Assembly: GCF_032460525.1 (NCBI RefSeq)
Contig: NZ_CP135963.1
Coordinates: 3,720,001 to 3,784,000 of the forward strand
Length of the DNA: 64,000 bases
Direction: 5' to 3'
DNA from: Geodermatophilus sp. DSM 44513
GTDB lineage: Bacteria > Actinomycetota > Actinomycetes > Mycobacteriales > Geodermatophilaceae
The position numbers and the translations under genes are program-made. Shown here piece by piece: positions 11,474 through 21,240 of this stretch. The notes beneath the pieces are model-generated. The model saw nothing but the letters and a program-made list of their open reading frames with translations, did not search any database and was not told the DNA's origin. Position 1 is the stretch's first letter. The number at the start of each line of letters is the position of its first letter.

Positions 11474-11489
11474 AGCGACCGGCGGCAGC

Positions 11490-11550
11490 CGACTGCGGCG
11501 GAGTCGGTCGCGCGCGGGGCGGTCCAGGCCCGGCCCCCCGCAGTCGGGCC
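11490..11550 (-). repeat. Right inverted terminal element of the DUF559 cassette
   Basis: Inverted copy of 10463-10524. The outer 15 bases (11536-11550) are a perfect inverted match to 10463-10477, and the inner end carries CGACTGCGG at 11490-11498. The middle is only loosely conserved. A 10-base direct repeat GCCAGTGCCC occurs at 10499 and 11558. Confidence 0.65.
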
Positions 11551-11576
11551 GATGACAGCCAGTGCCCGGACGCGCA

Positions 11577-11609
11577 GCGGCCCCCTCACCGCGCAGGTGA
11601 GGGGGCCGC
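11577..11609 (-). terminator. Terminator after icd
   Basis: Perfect 14-bp stem (11577-11590 with 11596-11609), 5-base loop, starting 15 bases after the icd stop. GC-rich without a T-run, as usual in this genome. Confidence 0.8.
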
Positions 11610-11623
11610 CGGGGGCGTCTGCG

Positions 11624-12838
11624 TCAGGCCATGGCCTTCTGCAGGTTGCCGTCGATGGCGGCCAGGAAGTCCTGGGTGGTGAGCCACGGCTGGTCCTTGC
11701 TGATCAGCAGGGCGAGGTCCTTGGTCATCTGACCGCCCTCGACGGTGTCGACGCAGACCCTCTCCAGGGTCTCGGCGAACCGGGTGACCTCCGGGGTGCC
11801 GTCCAGCTTGCCGCGGTGGGCCAGGCCCCGCGTCCAGGCGAAGATCGACGCGATCGGGTTGGTGGAGGTCTCCTTGCCCTGCTGGTGCTGCCGGAAGTGG
11901 CGGGTCACCGTGCCGTGGGCGGCCTCGGCCTCGACCGTGCGGCCGTCCGGGGTGGCCAGCACCGAGGTCATCAGGCCCAGCGAGCCGAAGCCCTGCGCCA
12001 CCGTGTCGGACTGGACGTCGCCGTCGTAGTTCTTGCACGCCCAGACGTAGCCGCCCTCCCACTTGAGGGACGCGGCGACCATGTCGTCGATGAGCCGGTG
12101 CTCGTAGGTGATGCCGGCCTCGGTGAACTGCGTGGCGAACTCCGCCTCGTAGACCTCGGCGAAGAGGTCCTTGAAGCGGCCGTCGTAGGCCTTGAGGATC
12201 GTGTTCTTCGTCGACAGGTACACCGGGTAACCGCGCGCCAGGCCGTAGTTCAGCGAGGCCCGGGCGAAGTCGCGGATCGACTCGTCGAGGTTGTACATCG
12301 CCAGGGCCACGCCGGCGCCGGGGGCCTGGAAGACCTCGTGCTCGATCGGCGCGGACCCGTCCGTGGGCGTGAAGGTCACCGTCAGGGTGCCCTCGCCGGG
12401 GAAGCGGAAGTCGGTGGCCCGGTACTGGTCACCGAAGGCGTGCCGGCCGACGATGATCGGCTTGGTCCAGCCGGGCACCAGCCGCGGCACGTTCTGCATG
12501 ATGATCGGCTCGCGGAAGATGACGCCGCCGAGGATGTTGCGGATCGTCCCGTTCGGGGAGCGCCACATCTTCTTGAGGCCGAACTCCTCGACGCGGGCCT
12601 CGTCGGGGGTGATGGTGGCGCACTTGACGCCGACCCCGTGCCGCTTGATCGCGTTCGCCGAGTCGACGGTGATCTGGTCGTCGGTCGCGTCCCGGGACTC
12701 GATGCCCAGGTCGTAGTACTCCAGGTCCACGTCGAGGTACGGGAGGATCAGCTGGTCCTTGATGAACTGCCAGATGATCCGGGTCATCTCGTCGCCGTCC
12801 AGCTCGACGACGGTGCCCTCGACCTTGATCTTGCTCAC
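11624..12838 (-). CDS. icd: NADP-dependent isocitrate dehydrogenase (homodimeric, type II)
   Basis: TCA-cycle enzyme that oxidises isocitrate to 2-oxoglutarate with NADP. The sequence is of the eukaryote-like subfamily: [13 protein letters not shown] near the N-terminus, the [18 protein letters not shown] segment, [10 protein letters not shown] with the metal-binding Asp, and [11 protein letters not shown]. 404 residues, the expected length. GTG start at 12838 with AAGGA 6 bases upstream. It follows mdh on the same strand, separated by repeat copy D. Ortholog of mycobacterial icd1 by sequence type and neighbourhood. Confidence 0.96.
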   Translation of the reverse strand: MSKIKVEGTVVELDGDEMTRIIWQFIKDQLILPYLDVDLEYYDLGIESRDATDDQITVDSANAIKRHGVGVKCATITPDEARVEEFGLKKMWRSPNGTIRNILGGVIFREPIIMQNVPRLVPGWTKPIIVGRHAFGDQYRATDFRFPGEGTLTVTFTPTDGSAPIEHEVFQAPGAGVALAMYNLDESIRDFARASLNYGLARGYPVYLSTKNTILKAYDGRFKDLFAEVYEAEFATQFTEAGITYEHRLIDDMVAASLKWEGGYVWACKNYDGDVQSDTVAQGFGSLGLMTSVLATPDGRTVEAEAAHGTVTRHFRQHQQGKETSTNPIASIFAWTRGLAHRGKLDGTPEVTRFAETLERVCVDTVEGGQMTKDLALLISKDQPWLTTQDFLAAIDGNLQKAMA

Positions 12839-12859
12839 GCGGTGTCCTTTCGGCTCAGT

Positions 12860-12916
12860 GGCCCCGCTGCAGGGTCCCGCCGCGAGCGTGCGAGCGGTGG
12901 GGGGGCAGCGGGGTCC
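12860..12916 (-). repeat. Intergenic hairpin-family element, copy D
   Basis: Between mdh and icd. On the minus strand it begins 4 bases after the mdh stop. Outer arms 12860-12870 and 12905-12916 pair fully (GCTGC with GCAGC within them). The inner stem CCGC/GCGG encloses TCGCACGCTC. Likely terminates or attenuates mdh transcripts before icd. Confidence 0.8.
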
Positions 12917-12920
12917 TCTC

Positions 12921-13874
12921 TCAGAGGTCGGCTACGTCGGCCTGCTTGGCGCGCACGGCCTCCGCCGCCTCGCGCAGCCCGGCCAGCTCGCTCTCGGTCA
13001 GGTCGCCCTCGACCACCCGGCGCACGCCCTGCCGGCCGATCTCGGCCTCCACCCCGAGGTACACCCCGGAGATGCCGTACTCGCCGTCCACCCAGGCGCA
13101 CACCGGCATGACCGCGCCGGAGTCCTCCATCACCGCGCGCGCCATGCGGGCGGCGGCGGCCGAGGGGGCGTAGTAGGCCGAGCCGGTCTTGAGCAGCGCG
13201 ACGACCTCGGCACCGCCGTTGCGGGTCCGGTCGACGAGGTGCTCGATGCGGTCGGCGGGCATGACGTCGGCCAGCGGCTTGCCGTCGACGGTGCAGCGCG
13301 AGGGCACCGGGACCATCGTGTCGCCGTGCGAGCCGAGGGTCAGGGTCTGCACGGAGGAGACCGGGACGCCGAGCTCCTCGGCGACGTTGTTGGTGAACCG
13401 GGCGGTGTCGAGCATCCCGGCCTGGCCCAGCACCCGTTCCTTCGGGAAACCGGTGGCCAGCTGCGCCAGCGCGGTCATCTCGTCCAGCGGGTTGGACACC
13501 ACGATGACGACGGCGTCCGGCGAGGTCCGCGCGACGTTCTCGGCGACCTGCCGGACGATCTTCGCGTTGGTCTCGATGAGGTCCATCCGGCTCATGCCGG
13601 GCTTGCGCGGCAGGCCGGCGGTGATGACGACGACGTCGGAGCCCTCGGTGCCCTCGTAGGAGCCCCCGCCGACGCCGACGACCCTGGTCTCGAAGCCCTC
13701 GATCGGCCGGGACTGGTTCATGTCCAGGGCCAGGCCCTCCGGCTTGCCCTCGACGATGTCGGTCAGCACGACGGTCTCGAAGACGTCGTACTCCGCGAGC
13801 CGGAGCGCCGTGGTGGAGCCGTAGAAGCCGGCACCGACGACGGTCACCTTGCCGTTCCTGCGCTGCTCTGCCAT
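12921..13874 (-). CDS. mdh: Malate dehydrogenase (LDH-like type)
   Basis: NAD-dependent malate/oxaloacetate interconversion in the TCA cycle. Rossmann motif VVGAGFYGS lies near the N-terminus. The active-site His is in [11 protein letters not shown], the mobile loop is [17 protein letters not shown], and the substrate Arg lies in DTARFTNN. It belongs to the lactate-dehydrogenase-like MDH group rather than the longer mycobacterial type. The ATG at 13874 is fixed by TAGGTT 7 bases upstream (leaderless); 317 residues. A lactate dehydrogenase role is less likely because of the active-site loop composition. Confidence 0.94.
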   Translation of the reverse strand: MAEQRRNGKVTVVGAGFYGSTTALRLAEYDVFETVVLTDIVEGKPEGLALDMNQSRPIEGFETRVVGVGGGSYEGTEGSDVVVITAGLPRKPGMSRMDLIETNAKIVRQVAENVARTSPDAVVIVVSNPLDEMTALAQLATGFPKERVLGQAGMLDTARFTNNVAEELGVPVSSVQTLTLGSHGDTMVPVPSRCTVDGKPLADVMPADRIEHLVDRTRNGGAEVVALLKTGSAYYAPSAAAARMARAVMEDSGAVMPVCAWVDGEYGISGVYLGVEAEIGRQGVRRVVEGDLTESELAGLREAAEAVRAKQADVADL

Positions 13875-13881
13875 GGCGGCC

Positions 13882-13887
13882 AACCTA
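13882..13887 (-). promoter_or_regulatory. Leaderless -10 (TAGGTT) for mdh
   Basis: TAGGTT, 7 bases, then the mdh ATG; no ribosome site in between. Confidence 0.55.
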
Positions 13888-13933
13888 GCGGCGGGCCGCT
13901 CCCCGCGCCTGGTCGGGTCCGGCGCGGGCCGGG

Positions 13934-14233
13934 CTACTCCCCCGGCACCGACAGGGCGACGGCGGTCAGGGTCAGACCGACCCCCGCCATGAGGACGACG
14001 TCCACCGGCCGGCTGCGGACGGCGAGGAACCCCACCCGGCGCAGCGGGAGGAGCAGCCGCAGCACCCCGCCGCCGACCAGCGCCAGCCCGACGACGACCA
14101 GCCCGCGCCGCCAGTGCTCGAAGGTGACCATCAGCAGCCCGGTGCCCACCGCGAGCAGCACCACCAGCAGCGGCAGCTGCCGCAGCAGGCCGGCCAGGAA
14201 CGGCCGGCGGGTGTACAGCGGCGGGCGGGTCAT
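13934..14233 (-). CDS. DUF3017 small membrane protein
   Basis: 99-residue protein with about three membrane helices (LPLLVVLLAVGTGLLMVTF, LVVVGLALVGGGVLRLLL, VDVVLMAGVGLTLTAVAL). DUF3017 proteins directly follow folD in many actinobacteria (Rv3355c after Rv3356c), and so it is here. Its ATG shares a base with the folD stop (TGATG), implying coupled translation. Function unknown. Confidence 0.85.
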   Translation of the reverse strand: MTRPPLYTRRPFLAGLLRQLPLLVVLLAVGTGLLMVTFEHWRRGLVVVGLALVGGGVLRLLLPLRRVGFLAVRSRPVDVVLMAGVGLTLTAVALSVPGE

Positions 14234-15102
14234 CAGGCGGACAGGACGTGCGCGGCGGCGGCCTGCTCGGCGGCCAGGACGACGTTGCGCAGCAGCATCG
14301 CCCGGGTCATCGGGCCCACCCCGCCGGGGTTGGGGGCGACGTAGCCGGCGACGTCGACCACGTCTGGGGCGACGTCCCCGGCGATCCTCCCGTCGACCCG
14401 GCTGACCCCGACGTCGAGGACGGCGGCGCCGGGCTTGACGACGTCGGCGGTGACCAGCCCGGGGACGCCGGCGGCGGCGACCACCACGTCGGCGCGGCGC
14501 AGGTGCGCGGCGAGGTCGCGGGTGCCGGTGTGGCACAGGGTCACCGTGGCGTTCTCGCTGCGGCGGGTGAGCAGCAGGCCGAGCGGGCGGCCGACGGTGA
14601 TGCCCCGGCCGACGACGACCACCTCGGCGCCGGCGATCGGCACGTCGTACCGGCGCAGCAGCTCGACGATGCCCACCGGTGTGCAGGGCAGGGGGCCCGG
14701 GACGTTCAGCACCAGCCGGCCGAGGTTGACCGGGTGCAGGCCGTCGGCGTCCTTGGCCGGGTCCACGGCCTCGAGGACGGCGCTCTCCTCGATGCCGGCC
14801 GGGAGCGGCAGCTGGACGATGTAGCCGGTGCAGTCCGGGTCGGCGTTGAGCTCGTCGACGACCGCCAGGACGTCGGCCTGGGTGGCGGTGGCCGGCAGCT
14901 CGCGCTGGATGCTGGCGATGCCGACCTGCGCGCAGTCGGAGTGCTTGGCCCGGACGTACCAGCGGCTGCCGGGGTCGTCGCCGACCAGCAGCGTGCCCAG
15001 GCCGGGGCGGTGCCCGGCCGCGGTGAGGGCGGTGACCCGCTCGGTCAGCTCCGTGCGGATGGCCGCTGCGGTCGCCTTGCCGTCCAGAGTCGTCGCCGCC
15101 AC
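14233..15102 (-). CDS. folD: Bifunctional methylenetetrahydrofolate dehydrogenase/methenyltetrahydrofolate cyclohydrolase
   Basis: Interconverts 5,10-methylene- and 10-formyl-tetrahydrofolate, the formyl donor used by PurN and PurH encoded nearby. It has the catalytic YVRAKHSDC segment, the [12 protein letters not shown] motif, the [14 protein letters not shown]ossmann turn and the [14 protein letters not shown] end motif. 289 residues, typical. GTG start at 15102 with CAGACT 8 bases upstream. First gene of a two-gene operon with the DUF3017 gene. Confidence 0.97.
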   Translation of the reverse strand: MAATTLDGKATAAAIRTELTERVTALTAAGHRPGLGTLLVGDDPGSRWYVRAKHSDCAQVGIASIQRELPATATQADVLAVVDELNADPDCTGYIVQLPLPAGIEESAVLEAVDPAKDADGLHPVNLGRLVLNVPGPLPCTPVGIVELLRRYDVPIAGAEVVVVGRGITVGRPLGLLLTRRSENATVTLCHTGTRDLAAHLRRADVVVAAAGVPGLVTADVVKPGAAVLDVGVSRVDGRIAGDVAPDVVDVAGYVAPNPGGVGPMTRAMLLRNVVLAAEQAAAAHVLSA

Positions 15103-15110
15103 GGTGGGAC

Positions 15111-15116
15111 AGTCTG
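15111..15116 (-). promoter_or_regulatory. Leaderless -10 (CAGACT) for folD
   Basis: CAGACT ends 8 bases before the folD GTG, in the spacing seen for other leaderless genes here. Confidence 0.45.
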
Positions 15117-15179
15117 CCGCAGCGGCGTCCGGCGCCCGCCACCGCGCCCGGGGGCCGGCAGCCCGGAGCGAGGGAGCCG

Positions 15180-15713
15180 ATGAGCGCCGAGCAGCCCACG
15201 TCCGTCCCGCCGCTCCCCGCCGGCTACGCGCCCCGCCCCGTGCCGGAGCACCCGGTCCGACCGGTGCGCGCCCGGCGCCCGGCCGGGCTGGCCGGCCTGC
15301 TGCTGCTCCTGGCCGGCGCAGCCGCCGGCCTGAGCCTGCTGCTGCGCTGGGTGCCCGGCAGCGACCTCACCGGCGCGGACCTGGTCGGTCGCGGGTCGGA
15401 CGACCTGGCCGCGGGCGGCGTCGCGCGGCTGCTCGCCGACGGGTTCTGGCAGCCGATGGCCGTCGTCCTGGGTGGCGCGGTGCTGGCGGTGCTGGGTCTG
15501 CTCGTCCTCGTGCCGGCCCGCGCGCACCGCGCCCTCGGCGCCCTGGCCCTGCTCGTCGCCCTGGTGGCCGCCGTCGGGGTGCTGGTGCCGCTGGCCGCCG
15601 GCGGCTGGGACGCCGCCACGATCGACACCGGCCTCTGGTGCGCCGTCGCCGTCCCGGTGCTGGGCCTGCTCGGGGGGCTCCGGGCCCTCGCCGCCGGCCG
15701 TCCGCGGCGGTAG
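15180..15713 (+). CDS. Small four-helix membrane protein, unknown function
   Basis: 177 residues: a Pro-rich cytoplasmic start (about 30 residues), then about four hydrophobic helices ([79 protein letters not shown]) and a basic tail. GGGAG lies 4 bases before the ATG. Divergent from folD and convergent with the pentapeptide gene. I recognise no family. Confidence 0.75.
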   Translation: MSAEQPTSVPPLPAGYAPRPVPEHPVRPVRARRPAGLAGLLLLLAGAAAGLSLLLRWVPGSDLTGADLVGRGSDDLAAGGVARLLADGFWQPMAVVLGGAVLAVLGLLVLVPARAHRALGALALLVALVAAVGVLVPLAAGGWDAATIDTGLWCAVAVPVLGLLGGLRALAAGRPRR

Positions 15714-15719
15714 GCACGG

Positions 15720-16349
15720 TCAGTCCACGAGCGCGCCGTGGGCGCGGGCGACCTGGACGGCCTGGCCGAGGTCGAGGCGCACACCGGTGAGGTCCAGGCC
15801 GCGCCAGTCGACGGCGTCGGTCGAGGCGCCCCGGACGTCGGCCCCCCGCAGCTGGGCGGCCTGCAGCCGCGCCCGGTCGAGGTCGGCGCCGGTGAGGTCG
15901 CACTCGCGCAGGTCGGCGCCGGTCAGGTCCGCCTCCCGGAACCGCTGGCCGGCCAGCGCGAGCCCGGAGAGGTCCACACCGCGCAGCGACGTCCAGCTCC
16001 AGTCGCTGTCGGTGGTGGCCATCGGCCGCAGCTGCGCGCCGGGGAACTGCGAGCCGGTGAGCTTGCAGCCGTCCCAGGTCACGTCGAGCAGCCGGGCGCG
16101 GTCGAACCGGCAGGACAGGAAGGCGCTGCCGTGGTGGCGGGCGCCGCTCATCCGCACGCCGGTCAGCACGCAGGCGTCGAACGCGCAGCGCCGGGTGACC
16201 AGCTCGGTGAGGTCGGCGTCGTCGAAGCGGCAGCGGGTGAAGGTGACGCCGTCCAGTTCGGCGCCCCACCAGTCGACGCGGGCGAGGTCCGCGTCCTCGA
16301 CGACCGAGCCGGCCGCGGGGGGCCCGACGTGCGGTCTCGGTGACGGCAT
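15720..16349 (-). CDS. Pentapeptide repeat protein
   Basis: 209 residues, most of them A(D/N)LxX-type pentapeptides (for example ADLTGADLRECDLTGADLDRARL across a span about two-thirds in), expected to form a right-handed quadrilateral beta helix. Some members mimic DNA and protect gyrase, but nothing here shows that role. The ATG shares a base with the purH stop (TGATG), so it is the last gene of the purN-purH operon. Confidence 0.9.
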   Translation of the reverse strand: MPSPRPHVGPPAAGSVVEDADLARVDWWGAELDGVTFTRCRFDDADLTELVTRRCAFDACVLTGVRMSGARHHGSAFLSCRFDRARLLDVTWDGCKLTGSQFPGAQLRPMATTDSDWSWTSLRGVDLSGLALAGQRFREADLTGADLRECDLTGADLDRARLQAAQLRGADVRGASTDAVDWRGLDLTGVRLDLGQAVQVARAHGALVD

Positions 16350-17899
16350 CAGTGCGCGAAGTGCCGGGTCCCGGTGAGGTAGAGCGGGATGCCCGCGGCG
16401 GCCGCGGCCGCGGTGACCTCCTCGTCGCGCACCGAGCCGCCGGGCTGCACGACCGCGCGCACCCCGGCGTCGAGGAGCACCTGCAAGCCGTCGGCGAAGG
16501 GGAAGAACGCGTCGGAGGCGGCGACCGCCCCGGCGGCCCGCTCCCCCGCCCGGGACACCGCGAGCCGGGCGGCGTCCACCCGGTTCACCTGGCCCATGCC
16601 CACGCCGACGGTCGCCTTCCCGTGGGCCAGCAGGATGGCGTTGCTCTTCACCGCGCGGACCGAGCGCCATGCGAACACCAGGTCGTCCAGGCCGGCGGCG
16701 TCCAGCGGCTCGCCGGTGGCCAGCGTCCAGGTGGTGGGGTCGTCGCCGGGGGCGTCGATGCGGTCGGCCGTCTGCAGCAGCAGCCCGCCGCCGACCGGCC
16801 GCAGCTCGGTGCCCGGCCGGTCGGCCTCGGGCAGCCGCAGCAGGCGGATGTTCTTCTTCGCGGAGAGCACCTGCAACGCGTCCTCGGTGAAGGACGGCGC
16901 GACGACGACCTCGGTGAACACCTCGGCGACCTGCTCGGCCATGGCGAGGTCGACCTCGCGGTTGGCCGCGATGACCCCGCCGAAGGCCGACACCGGGTCG
17001 CAGGCGTGCGCCTTGCGGTGCGCGGCGGCGACGTCGGTGCCGACGGCGATCCCGCACGGGTTGGCGTGCTTGACGATCGCCACGCACGGGTCGGTGTGGT
17101 CGTGCGCGGCCCGCCAGGCGGCGTCGGTGTCCACGTGGTTGTTGTAGGACATCGGCTTGCCGTGCAGCTGCTCGGCGTGCGCCAGCCCGGGCCGGTCGCT
17201 GCGGTACAGCGCCGCCCGCTGGTGCGGGTTCTCCCCGTAGCGCAGCACCTCGGCGCGCTGCCAGCTGGCGCCCACCCACGCCGGGAAGCCCGAGTCGTCG
17301 TCGGGGGCCAGCGCGCTGCCCAGCCACGAGGCGACGGCGATGTCGTAGGTCGCGGTGTGCCGGAAGGCGGCGGCGGCCAGGGCCTGCCGGTGGGCGAGGG
17401 TGAAGCCGCCGGCGGCGACGGCGGCCAGGACGTCGCCGTAGCGGGCCGGGTCGACGACGACGGCCACCGACGGGTGGTTCTTGGCCGCGGCGCGGACCAT
17501 CGCCGGCCCCCCGATGTCGATCTGCTCCACGCACTCGTCCGGGCCGGCCCCGGAGGCCACGGTCTCGGGAAAGGGGTAGAGGTTGACCACGACCAGGTCG
17601 AACGGCGCGATGCCGAGCTCCTCGAGCTGCTGCACGTGGGCGGGCAGCCGGCGGTCGGCCAGGATGCCGGCGTGCACCGCCGGGTGCAGTGTCTTGACCC
17701 GGCCGTCGAGGCACTCGGGGAAGCCGGTGACCTGCTCCACGGGGGTCACCGGCACCCCGGCGTCGGCGATGCGGCGGGCGGTCGCGCCGGTGCTCACCAG
17801 TTCCACGCCGGCGTCGGCCAGCCCGCGGGCGAGCTCCTCGACGCCGGCCTTGTCGTACACGCCCAGCAGCGCGCGGCGGACGGGGGTGCGGTCGCTCAT
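16349..17899 (-). CDS. purH: Bifunctional AICAR formyltransferase/IMP cyclohydrolase
   Basis: Performs the last two steps of IMP synthesis. The N-terminal MGS-like cyclohydrolase domain (about 1-200) has [21 protein letters not shown] and [10 protein letters not shown]. The C-terminal AICAR transformylase domain has [11 protein letters not shown] and [25 protein letters not shown] and ends GTRHFAH. 516 residues, normal length. The ATG overlaps the purN stop by 4 bases (ATGA). The cofactor 10-formyl-THF comes from FolD, encoded 1.2 kb away. The order purN-purH matches Rv0956-Rv0957. Confidence 0.97.
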   Translation of the reverse strand: MSDRTPVRRALLGVYDKAGVEELARGLADAGVELVSTGATARRIADAGVPVTPVEQVTGFPECLDGRVKTLHPAVHAGILADRRLPAHVQQLEELGIAPFDLVVVNLYPFPETVASGAGPDECVEQIDIGGPAMVRAAAKNHPSVAVVVDPARYGDVLAAVAAGGFTLAHRQALAAAAFRHTATYDIAVASWLGSALAPDDDSGFPAWVGASWQRAEVLRYGENPHQRAALYRSDRPGLAHAEQLHGKPMSYNNHVDTDAAWRAAHDHTDPCVAIVKHANPCGIAVGTDVAAAHRKAHACDPVSAFGGVIAANREVDLAMAEQVAEVFTEVVVAPSFTEDALQVLSAKKNIRLLRLPEADRPGTELRPVGGGLLLQTADRIDAPGDDPTTWTLATGEPLDAAGLDDLVFAWRSVRAVKSNAILLAHGKATVGVGMGQVNRVDAARLAVSRAGERAAGAVAASDAFFPFADGLQVLLDAGVRAVVQPGGSVRDEEVTAAAAAAGIPLYLTGTRHFAH

Positions 17900-18510
17900 C
17901 GGGTGCTCTCCCTCGTCGTGCGGCGGGAGGTGACCAGCTGCGCCACCGTCTCCACCAGGAGCTCGCGCTCCACGTCCTTGATCCGTGCGTGCAGCCGCGC
18001 CTCGTCGTCGCCGGGGAGGACGGGCACCTCCCGCTGGGCGATGACCGGGCCGGTGTCGACGCCGGCGTCCACCCAGTGCACCGTGCTGCCGGTGACCCGG
18101 GCCCCGGCGGCCAGCGCGTCGCGGACGGCGTGCGCGCCGGGGAAGGCCGGCAGCAGCGCGGGGTGGGTGTTGAGCAGCCGGCCACCGAAGGCGCCCAGCA
18201 CCGCGGGGCCGACGAGCTTCATGAAGCCCGCGGAGACGACCAGGTCGGGCCGGTGTGCGGCGATCGCAGCGGCCAGCGCGGCGTCCCAGCCGGTGCGGTC
18301 GGGGTGGTCGCGCAGCGCGCAGGTGAAGGTCGGGACGCCGCGGCGCCCGGCGTGCTCGAGGCCCGGGGCGTCGCGGTCGCTGCCGACGGCGACGACGCCG
18401 GCCGGGTAGCCCGGCTGCTCCGCGGCGGTCAGCAGCGCCTCGGCCAGCGACCCGGTCCCCGACAGCAGGACGACGACCCGCGCCCGCGCGGACTGCTCGG
18501 TGGCGGGCAC
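17896..18510 (-). CDS. purN: Phosphoribosylglycinamide formyltransferase
   Basis: Transfers formyl from 10-formyl-THF to GAR in purine synthesis. It shows [13 protein letters not shown] at the start, [10 protein letters not shown], the catalytic [16 protein letters not shown] block and [14 protein letters not shown] with the catalytic Asp. 204 residues. GTG start with TAGGGT 6 bases upstream. Followed by purH with a 4-base overlap. Confidence 0.96.
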   Translation of the reverse strand: MPATEQSARARVVVLLSGTGSLAEALLTAAEQPGYPAGVVAVGSDRDAPGLEHAGRRGVPTFTCALRDHPDRTGWDAALAAAIAAHRPDLVVSAGFMKLVGPAVLGAFGGRLLNTHPALLPAFPGAHAVRDALAAGARVTGSTVHWVDAGVDTGPVIAQREVPVLPGDDEARLHARIKDVERELLVETVAQLVTSRRTTRESTR

Positions 18511-18516
18511 GGCAGG

Positions 18517-18522
18517 ACCCTA
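18517..18522 (-). promoter_or_regulatory. Leaderless -10 (TAGGGT) for purN-purH
   Basis: TAGGGT followed by 6 bases and the purN GTG. It lies in the 32-base gap after the perM gene, so purN-purH can be transcribed independently of perM. Confidence 0.5.
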
Positions 18523-18542
18523 ACCGGGCTGGCCCCGCCCCC

Positions 18543-19745
18543 TCAGGCCAGGGAGCGCCAGCGGGTGACCGCCGCGGCGAGCCCCGCGGCGACGCCGGCC
18601 TGGAGGGCCACGGCCAGGCCGGTCGCGACCGGCGGCGCCCCGACCCCGGCCAGGGCGCCGTCGCCGAGCGACCCGCCGCCGGCGGCGGCGACCAGCCCGC
18701 ACGCGACCCCGAGCAGCACGCCGGCGAGCACGCCCCACAGCCCGGCCACCACCGAGCCGCCGTCCTCGTCGTCCAGCCACCGGCCCAGCGTGCCGCCGGC
18801 CACCAGACCGGCCAGCGCGGGCACCGCCTGGGAGGCGAAGGCCAGCAGCGGCACCGCCTGGGTGTCGGGCAGCGCGGCCAGCAGCGGCAGGGCGGGGACC
18901 GCGCCGAGGGTGATCCCGTGCACCGACACCAGCGTGCCGCTGCCGACGGCGAAGCCCGGCCCCGCCGCGAGGCCGATCGCGGCCGCGGCGGCGTTGGGCA
19001 GCAGCAGGACGCCGAGCACCAGGAGCCCGACCGCACCGGCGCCGGCCCCGCCGAGGGAGCCCGACAGCGCCGCGTACCCCCGGGTGTCGGCGCCCACGGC
19101 CACGGCCACCACGACCAGGGCCAGCGCCACGGCGGTCAGCAGCCCGGCCGCGGCGGCGCGCAGGAGCGGCCGCACCGGCCCGGGCAGGCGGTCGAGGACG
19201 TCGTCGAGCAGCCCGGAGTCCCGCGCCGCCCCCCAGCCGACGGCCAGGACGGCGAGGACGGCGCTCCCGGCCGCGGACCGCAGCAGGTCGACGGGCACCG
19301 CGGGGGTGGCGACGAGCAGCCCGACGAGCACGGTGAGCAGCGCGTGCGTCCCCGCACCGGCCGCGACGACCGCGGCGAGGGACCGCCCGTCAGGGACGTC
19401 ACGGACGCGGACGACGCCACGGCCGGCGCTGGACAGGCCCCACGCCGCCGCCAGGGTGAGCAGCAGCGGGGCGAGCACCAGCGGACCGGACGCCGGCGAC
19501 AGGCCGCCGCCCTGGGCGAGCAGCCACGCCCGCCCGGCCAGGCGGGCGGAGTCCGCGACGGGCAGCCCGCCGGCCGGGTCGAGCGTCTGCACCACGACCG
19601 AGGCCAGGCCCACCCCGAGCAGCCCGAGCACGGTGACGGCGGCGACCGCCGCGGCGGTGAGCACGGGGGCGTGCCAGGAGCCCCGGGCGCCCGGGTCCCG
19701 GTCCCGCTGACCGGGCAGGCCCAGTCGGGCGAGCAGGGAGACCAC
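18543..19745 (-). CDS. perM: PerM-like integral membrane protein (DUF6350)
   Basis: 400-residue protein with roughly nine to ten membrane helices and many Gly/Ala/Leu. Examples are [20 protein letters not shown] near the start and [12 protein letters not shown] near the end. Position between an Rv0954-like gene and purN is exactly that of mycobacterial perM (Rv0955), a divisome-associated protein that stabilises FtsB. The match is on architecture and synteny, since this family diverges quickly. GTG start at 19745 is tentative because no ribosome site is obvious. Role in cell division is inferred. Confidence 0.8.
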   Translation of the reverse strand: MVSLLARLGLPGQRDRDPGARGSWHAPVLTAAAVAAVTVLGLLGVGLASVVVQTLDPAGGLPVADSARLAGRAWLLAQGGGLSPASGPLVLAPLLLTLAAAWGLSSAGRGVVRVRDVPDGRSLAAVVAAGAGTHALLTVLVGLLVATPAVPVDLLRSAAGSAVLAVLAVGWGAARDSGLLDDVLDRLPGPVRPLLRAAAAGLLTAVALALVVVAVAVGADTRGYAALSGSLGGAGAGAVGLLVLGVLLLPNAAAAAIGLAAGPGFAVGSGTLVSVHGITLGAVPALPLLAALPDTQAVPLLAFASQAVPALAGLVAGGTLGRWLDDEDGGSVVAGLWGVLAGVLLGVACGLVAAAGGGSLGDGALAGVGAPPVATGLAVALQAGVAAGLAAAVTRWRSLA

Positions 19746-19813
19746 CTGCCCACTGTCCCAAGCCCTGGCCGGGAACGCCGGACCACGCGCCCGGCGGGAC
19801 CCGAGGTGGTGGC

Positions 19814-20929
19814 CTACGCCGCGGGGCCGGGCGCCGCGCCGGAGGCGGTCGACCCGCCGGGCCGGTCGTCGTCACGGCCAGCGTCGGGCGCCGGCGTGGG
19901 CTGTCCGGTGACCGGCGGCGGCTCCTCCCCGCCGGCCGGCGGGCCCGGGGCGTGCTGACCCGGGGCACCCGGCGCCCCGGCCGGTGGCCACCCGCCCGGG
20001 TGCTGCGGCGCCCAGCCCCTCGGCCCCGAGGACCGGCCGTGGCGCAGCAGCGCCAGCACGGCGGAGGCCACGGCCGCGACGGCGGCGAGGAGGGTGAGCA
20101 GCGCGAAGACGCTGAAGCCGCCCTCGAACGTGCTCAGCCAGCCGACGAGGGCGAGCAGCAGGGCCAGCGAGGTCAGGGCGGTGCTGAGCAGGCCCCGGGG
20201 GAAGGGCAGCCGCAGGTCGACGACCGCGGGCAGCAGCGACCAGAGCGCGGCGAGGACGAGCAGCACGGCGGCGGTGGCGACCAGCCCGAGGTCGAAGCCG
20301 TTGATCGACTCGGCGAGGCCGAACCCGAAGTCGAAGGTGAACCAGGGCAGGGCGGCGAAGAACAGGAACGCCGCGCAGCTGGCCGCGACCAGCACGTCGG
20401 CGCGGTCCAGCCTGCGGCGGTCCAGGCCGACGTGCGCTCCGGGAGCCGGGGGCCCGTACGGCTGCTGGGGCGGGGAGTACTGGCCGTACGGTGGCGGCCC
20501 CCAGGACTGCGGCTGGCCGTACGGCGGCGCGCCGTGGCCCTGCTGGCCCCAGGGCTGGCCGTACGGGTACCCGTACGGGGGCTGTCCGTACGGGGCTTGT
20601 CCGTACGGGGGCTGCCCGTACTGGGGCTGCCCGTACTGGGGCTGTCCGTACTGCGGCTGTCCGTACTGGGGCTGCCCGTACTGCGGCGGGTGGGGGGCGC
20701 CGTAGCCGTAGGGGGGCTGGGTGCCGTACGGCGACTGCTGCCCGTAGCCGGGCTGGCCGTACGGCGGCTGGCCGTGGCCCGGCTGCGGCCCGTACCACGG
20801 CTGACCGGAGGACGGCTGCTGCCCGTGGCCGGGGTGTCCCTGGGGCGGCTGCCCCGGCACGGTCCCCCCGTCGGCCGGACGGCGCTCGTCGGAGCCCCCG
20901 CCGGGCGGCTGCGGCGGCTGACTGGTCAT
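19814..20929 (-). CDS. Tyr/Gly/Gln/Pro-rich four-helix membrane protein (Rv0954-like)
   Basis: 371 residues in three parts. A disordered N-terminus (1-165) contains tandem [10 protein letters not shown] units at about 83-125. About four membrane helices follow between residues 178 and 295 ([69 protein letters not shown]). The tail is Pro/Gly-rich. Architecture and position between sucD and perM match mycobacterial Rv0954, a member of the cell-division complex. The ATG at 20929 has GAGGAG 11 bases upstream. The low-complexity head may mediate self-association. Confidence 0.82.
   Translation of the reverse strand: MTSQPPQPPGGGSDERRPADGGTVPGQPPQGHPGHGQQPSSGQPWYGPQPGHGQPPYGQPGYGQQSPYGTQPPYGYGAPHPPQYGQPQYGQPQYGQPQYGQPQYGQPPYGQAPYGQPPYGYPYGQPWGQQGHGAPPYGQPQSWGPPPYGQYSPPQQPYGPPAPGAHVGLDRRRLDRADVLVAASCAAFLFFAALPWFTFDFGFGLAESINGFDLGLVATAAVLLVLAALWSLLPAVVDLRLPFPRGLLSTALTSLALLLALVGWLSTFEGGFSVFALLTLLAAVAAVASAVLALLRHGRSSGPRGWAPQHPGGWPPAGAPGAPGQHAPGPPAGGEEPPPVTGQPTPAPDAGRDDDRPGGSTASGAAPGPAA
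20563..20690 (-). repeat. Coding tandem repeat (YGQPQ units)
   Basis: Near-identical 15-base units encoding YGQPQ or YGQPP inside the Rv0954-like gene. Unit number is likely to vary between strains by slippage. Confidence 0.75.
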
Positions 20930-21060
20930 CGCGGGACACTCCTCGGTCTCGGCGGGGCACTGCGTCGATCGTGGGCACCGCCCGCAGCGAGGGCCGGGCC
21001 GACACACCCGCCGTCCGTCCCCGGGACCGGGACGGGACCCGGGGACGCCGCTCCCGGCAC

Positions 21061-21240
21061 CGTCAGCCGACGCGTCCCATGGTCGGCTTCCGCGCCCCGG
21101 TCCGCTCCTCGGTCGCTGGCGCTCCCTGCGATGCTCCCGGGGCCGTCAGCCGACGATGCCGATGGTCGGCTTCCGCGCCCCGGTCCGCTCCTCGGTCGCT
21201 GGCGCTCCCTGCGGTGCTCCCGGGGCCGTCAGCCGACGAT
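21061..21240 (-). repeat. 83-bp tandem repeat seeded by the 3' end of sucD
   Basis: The block beginning CGTCAGCCGACG occurs at 21061, 21144 and 21227, exactly 83 bases apart. The last copy is the sucD terminus (codons for IVG and stop). The two full units downstream are almost identical. They fill most of the ~300-base gene-free stretch before the Rv0954-like gene. Confidence 0.9.

Noticed and set aside
15120..15180. tRNA or small RNA gene in short gaps of the window
   Set aside because: No cloverleaf, TTCGA-type T-loop or CCA end could be found in any intergenic region.
20563..20700. Short regular repeats that look like a small CRISPR array
   Set aside because: The 15-base period encodes YGQPQ in frame in a real gene; there are no spacers of CRISPR length and no cas genes.
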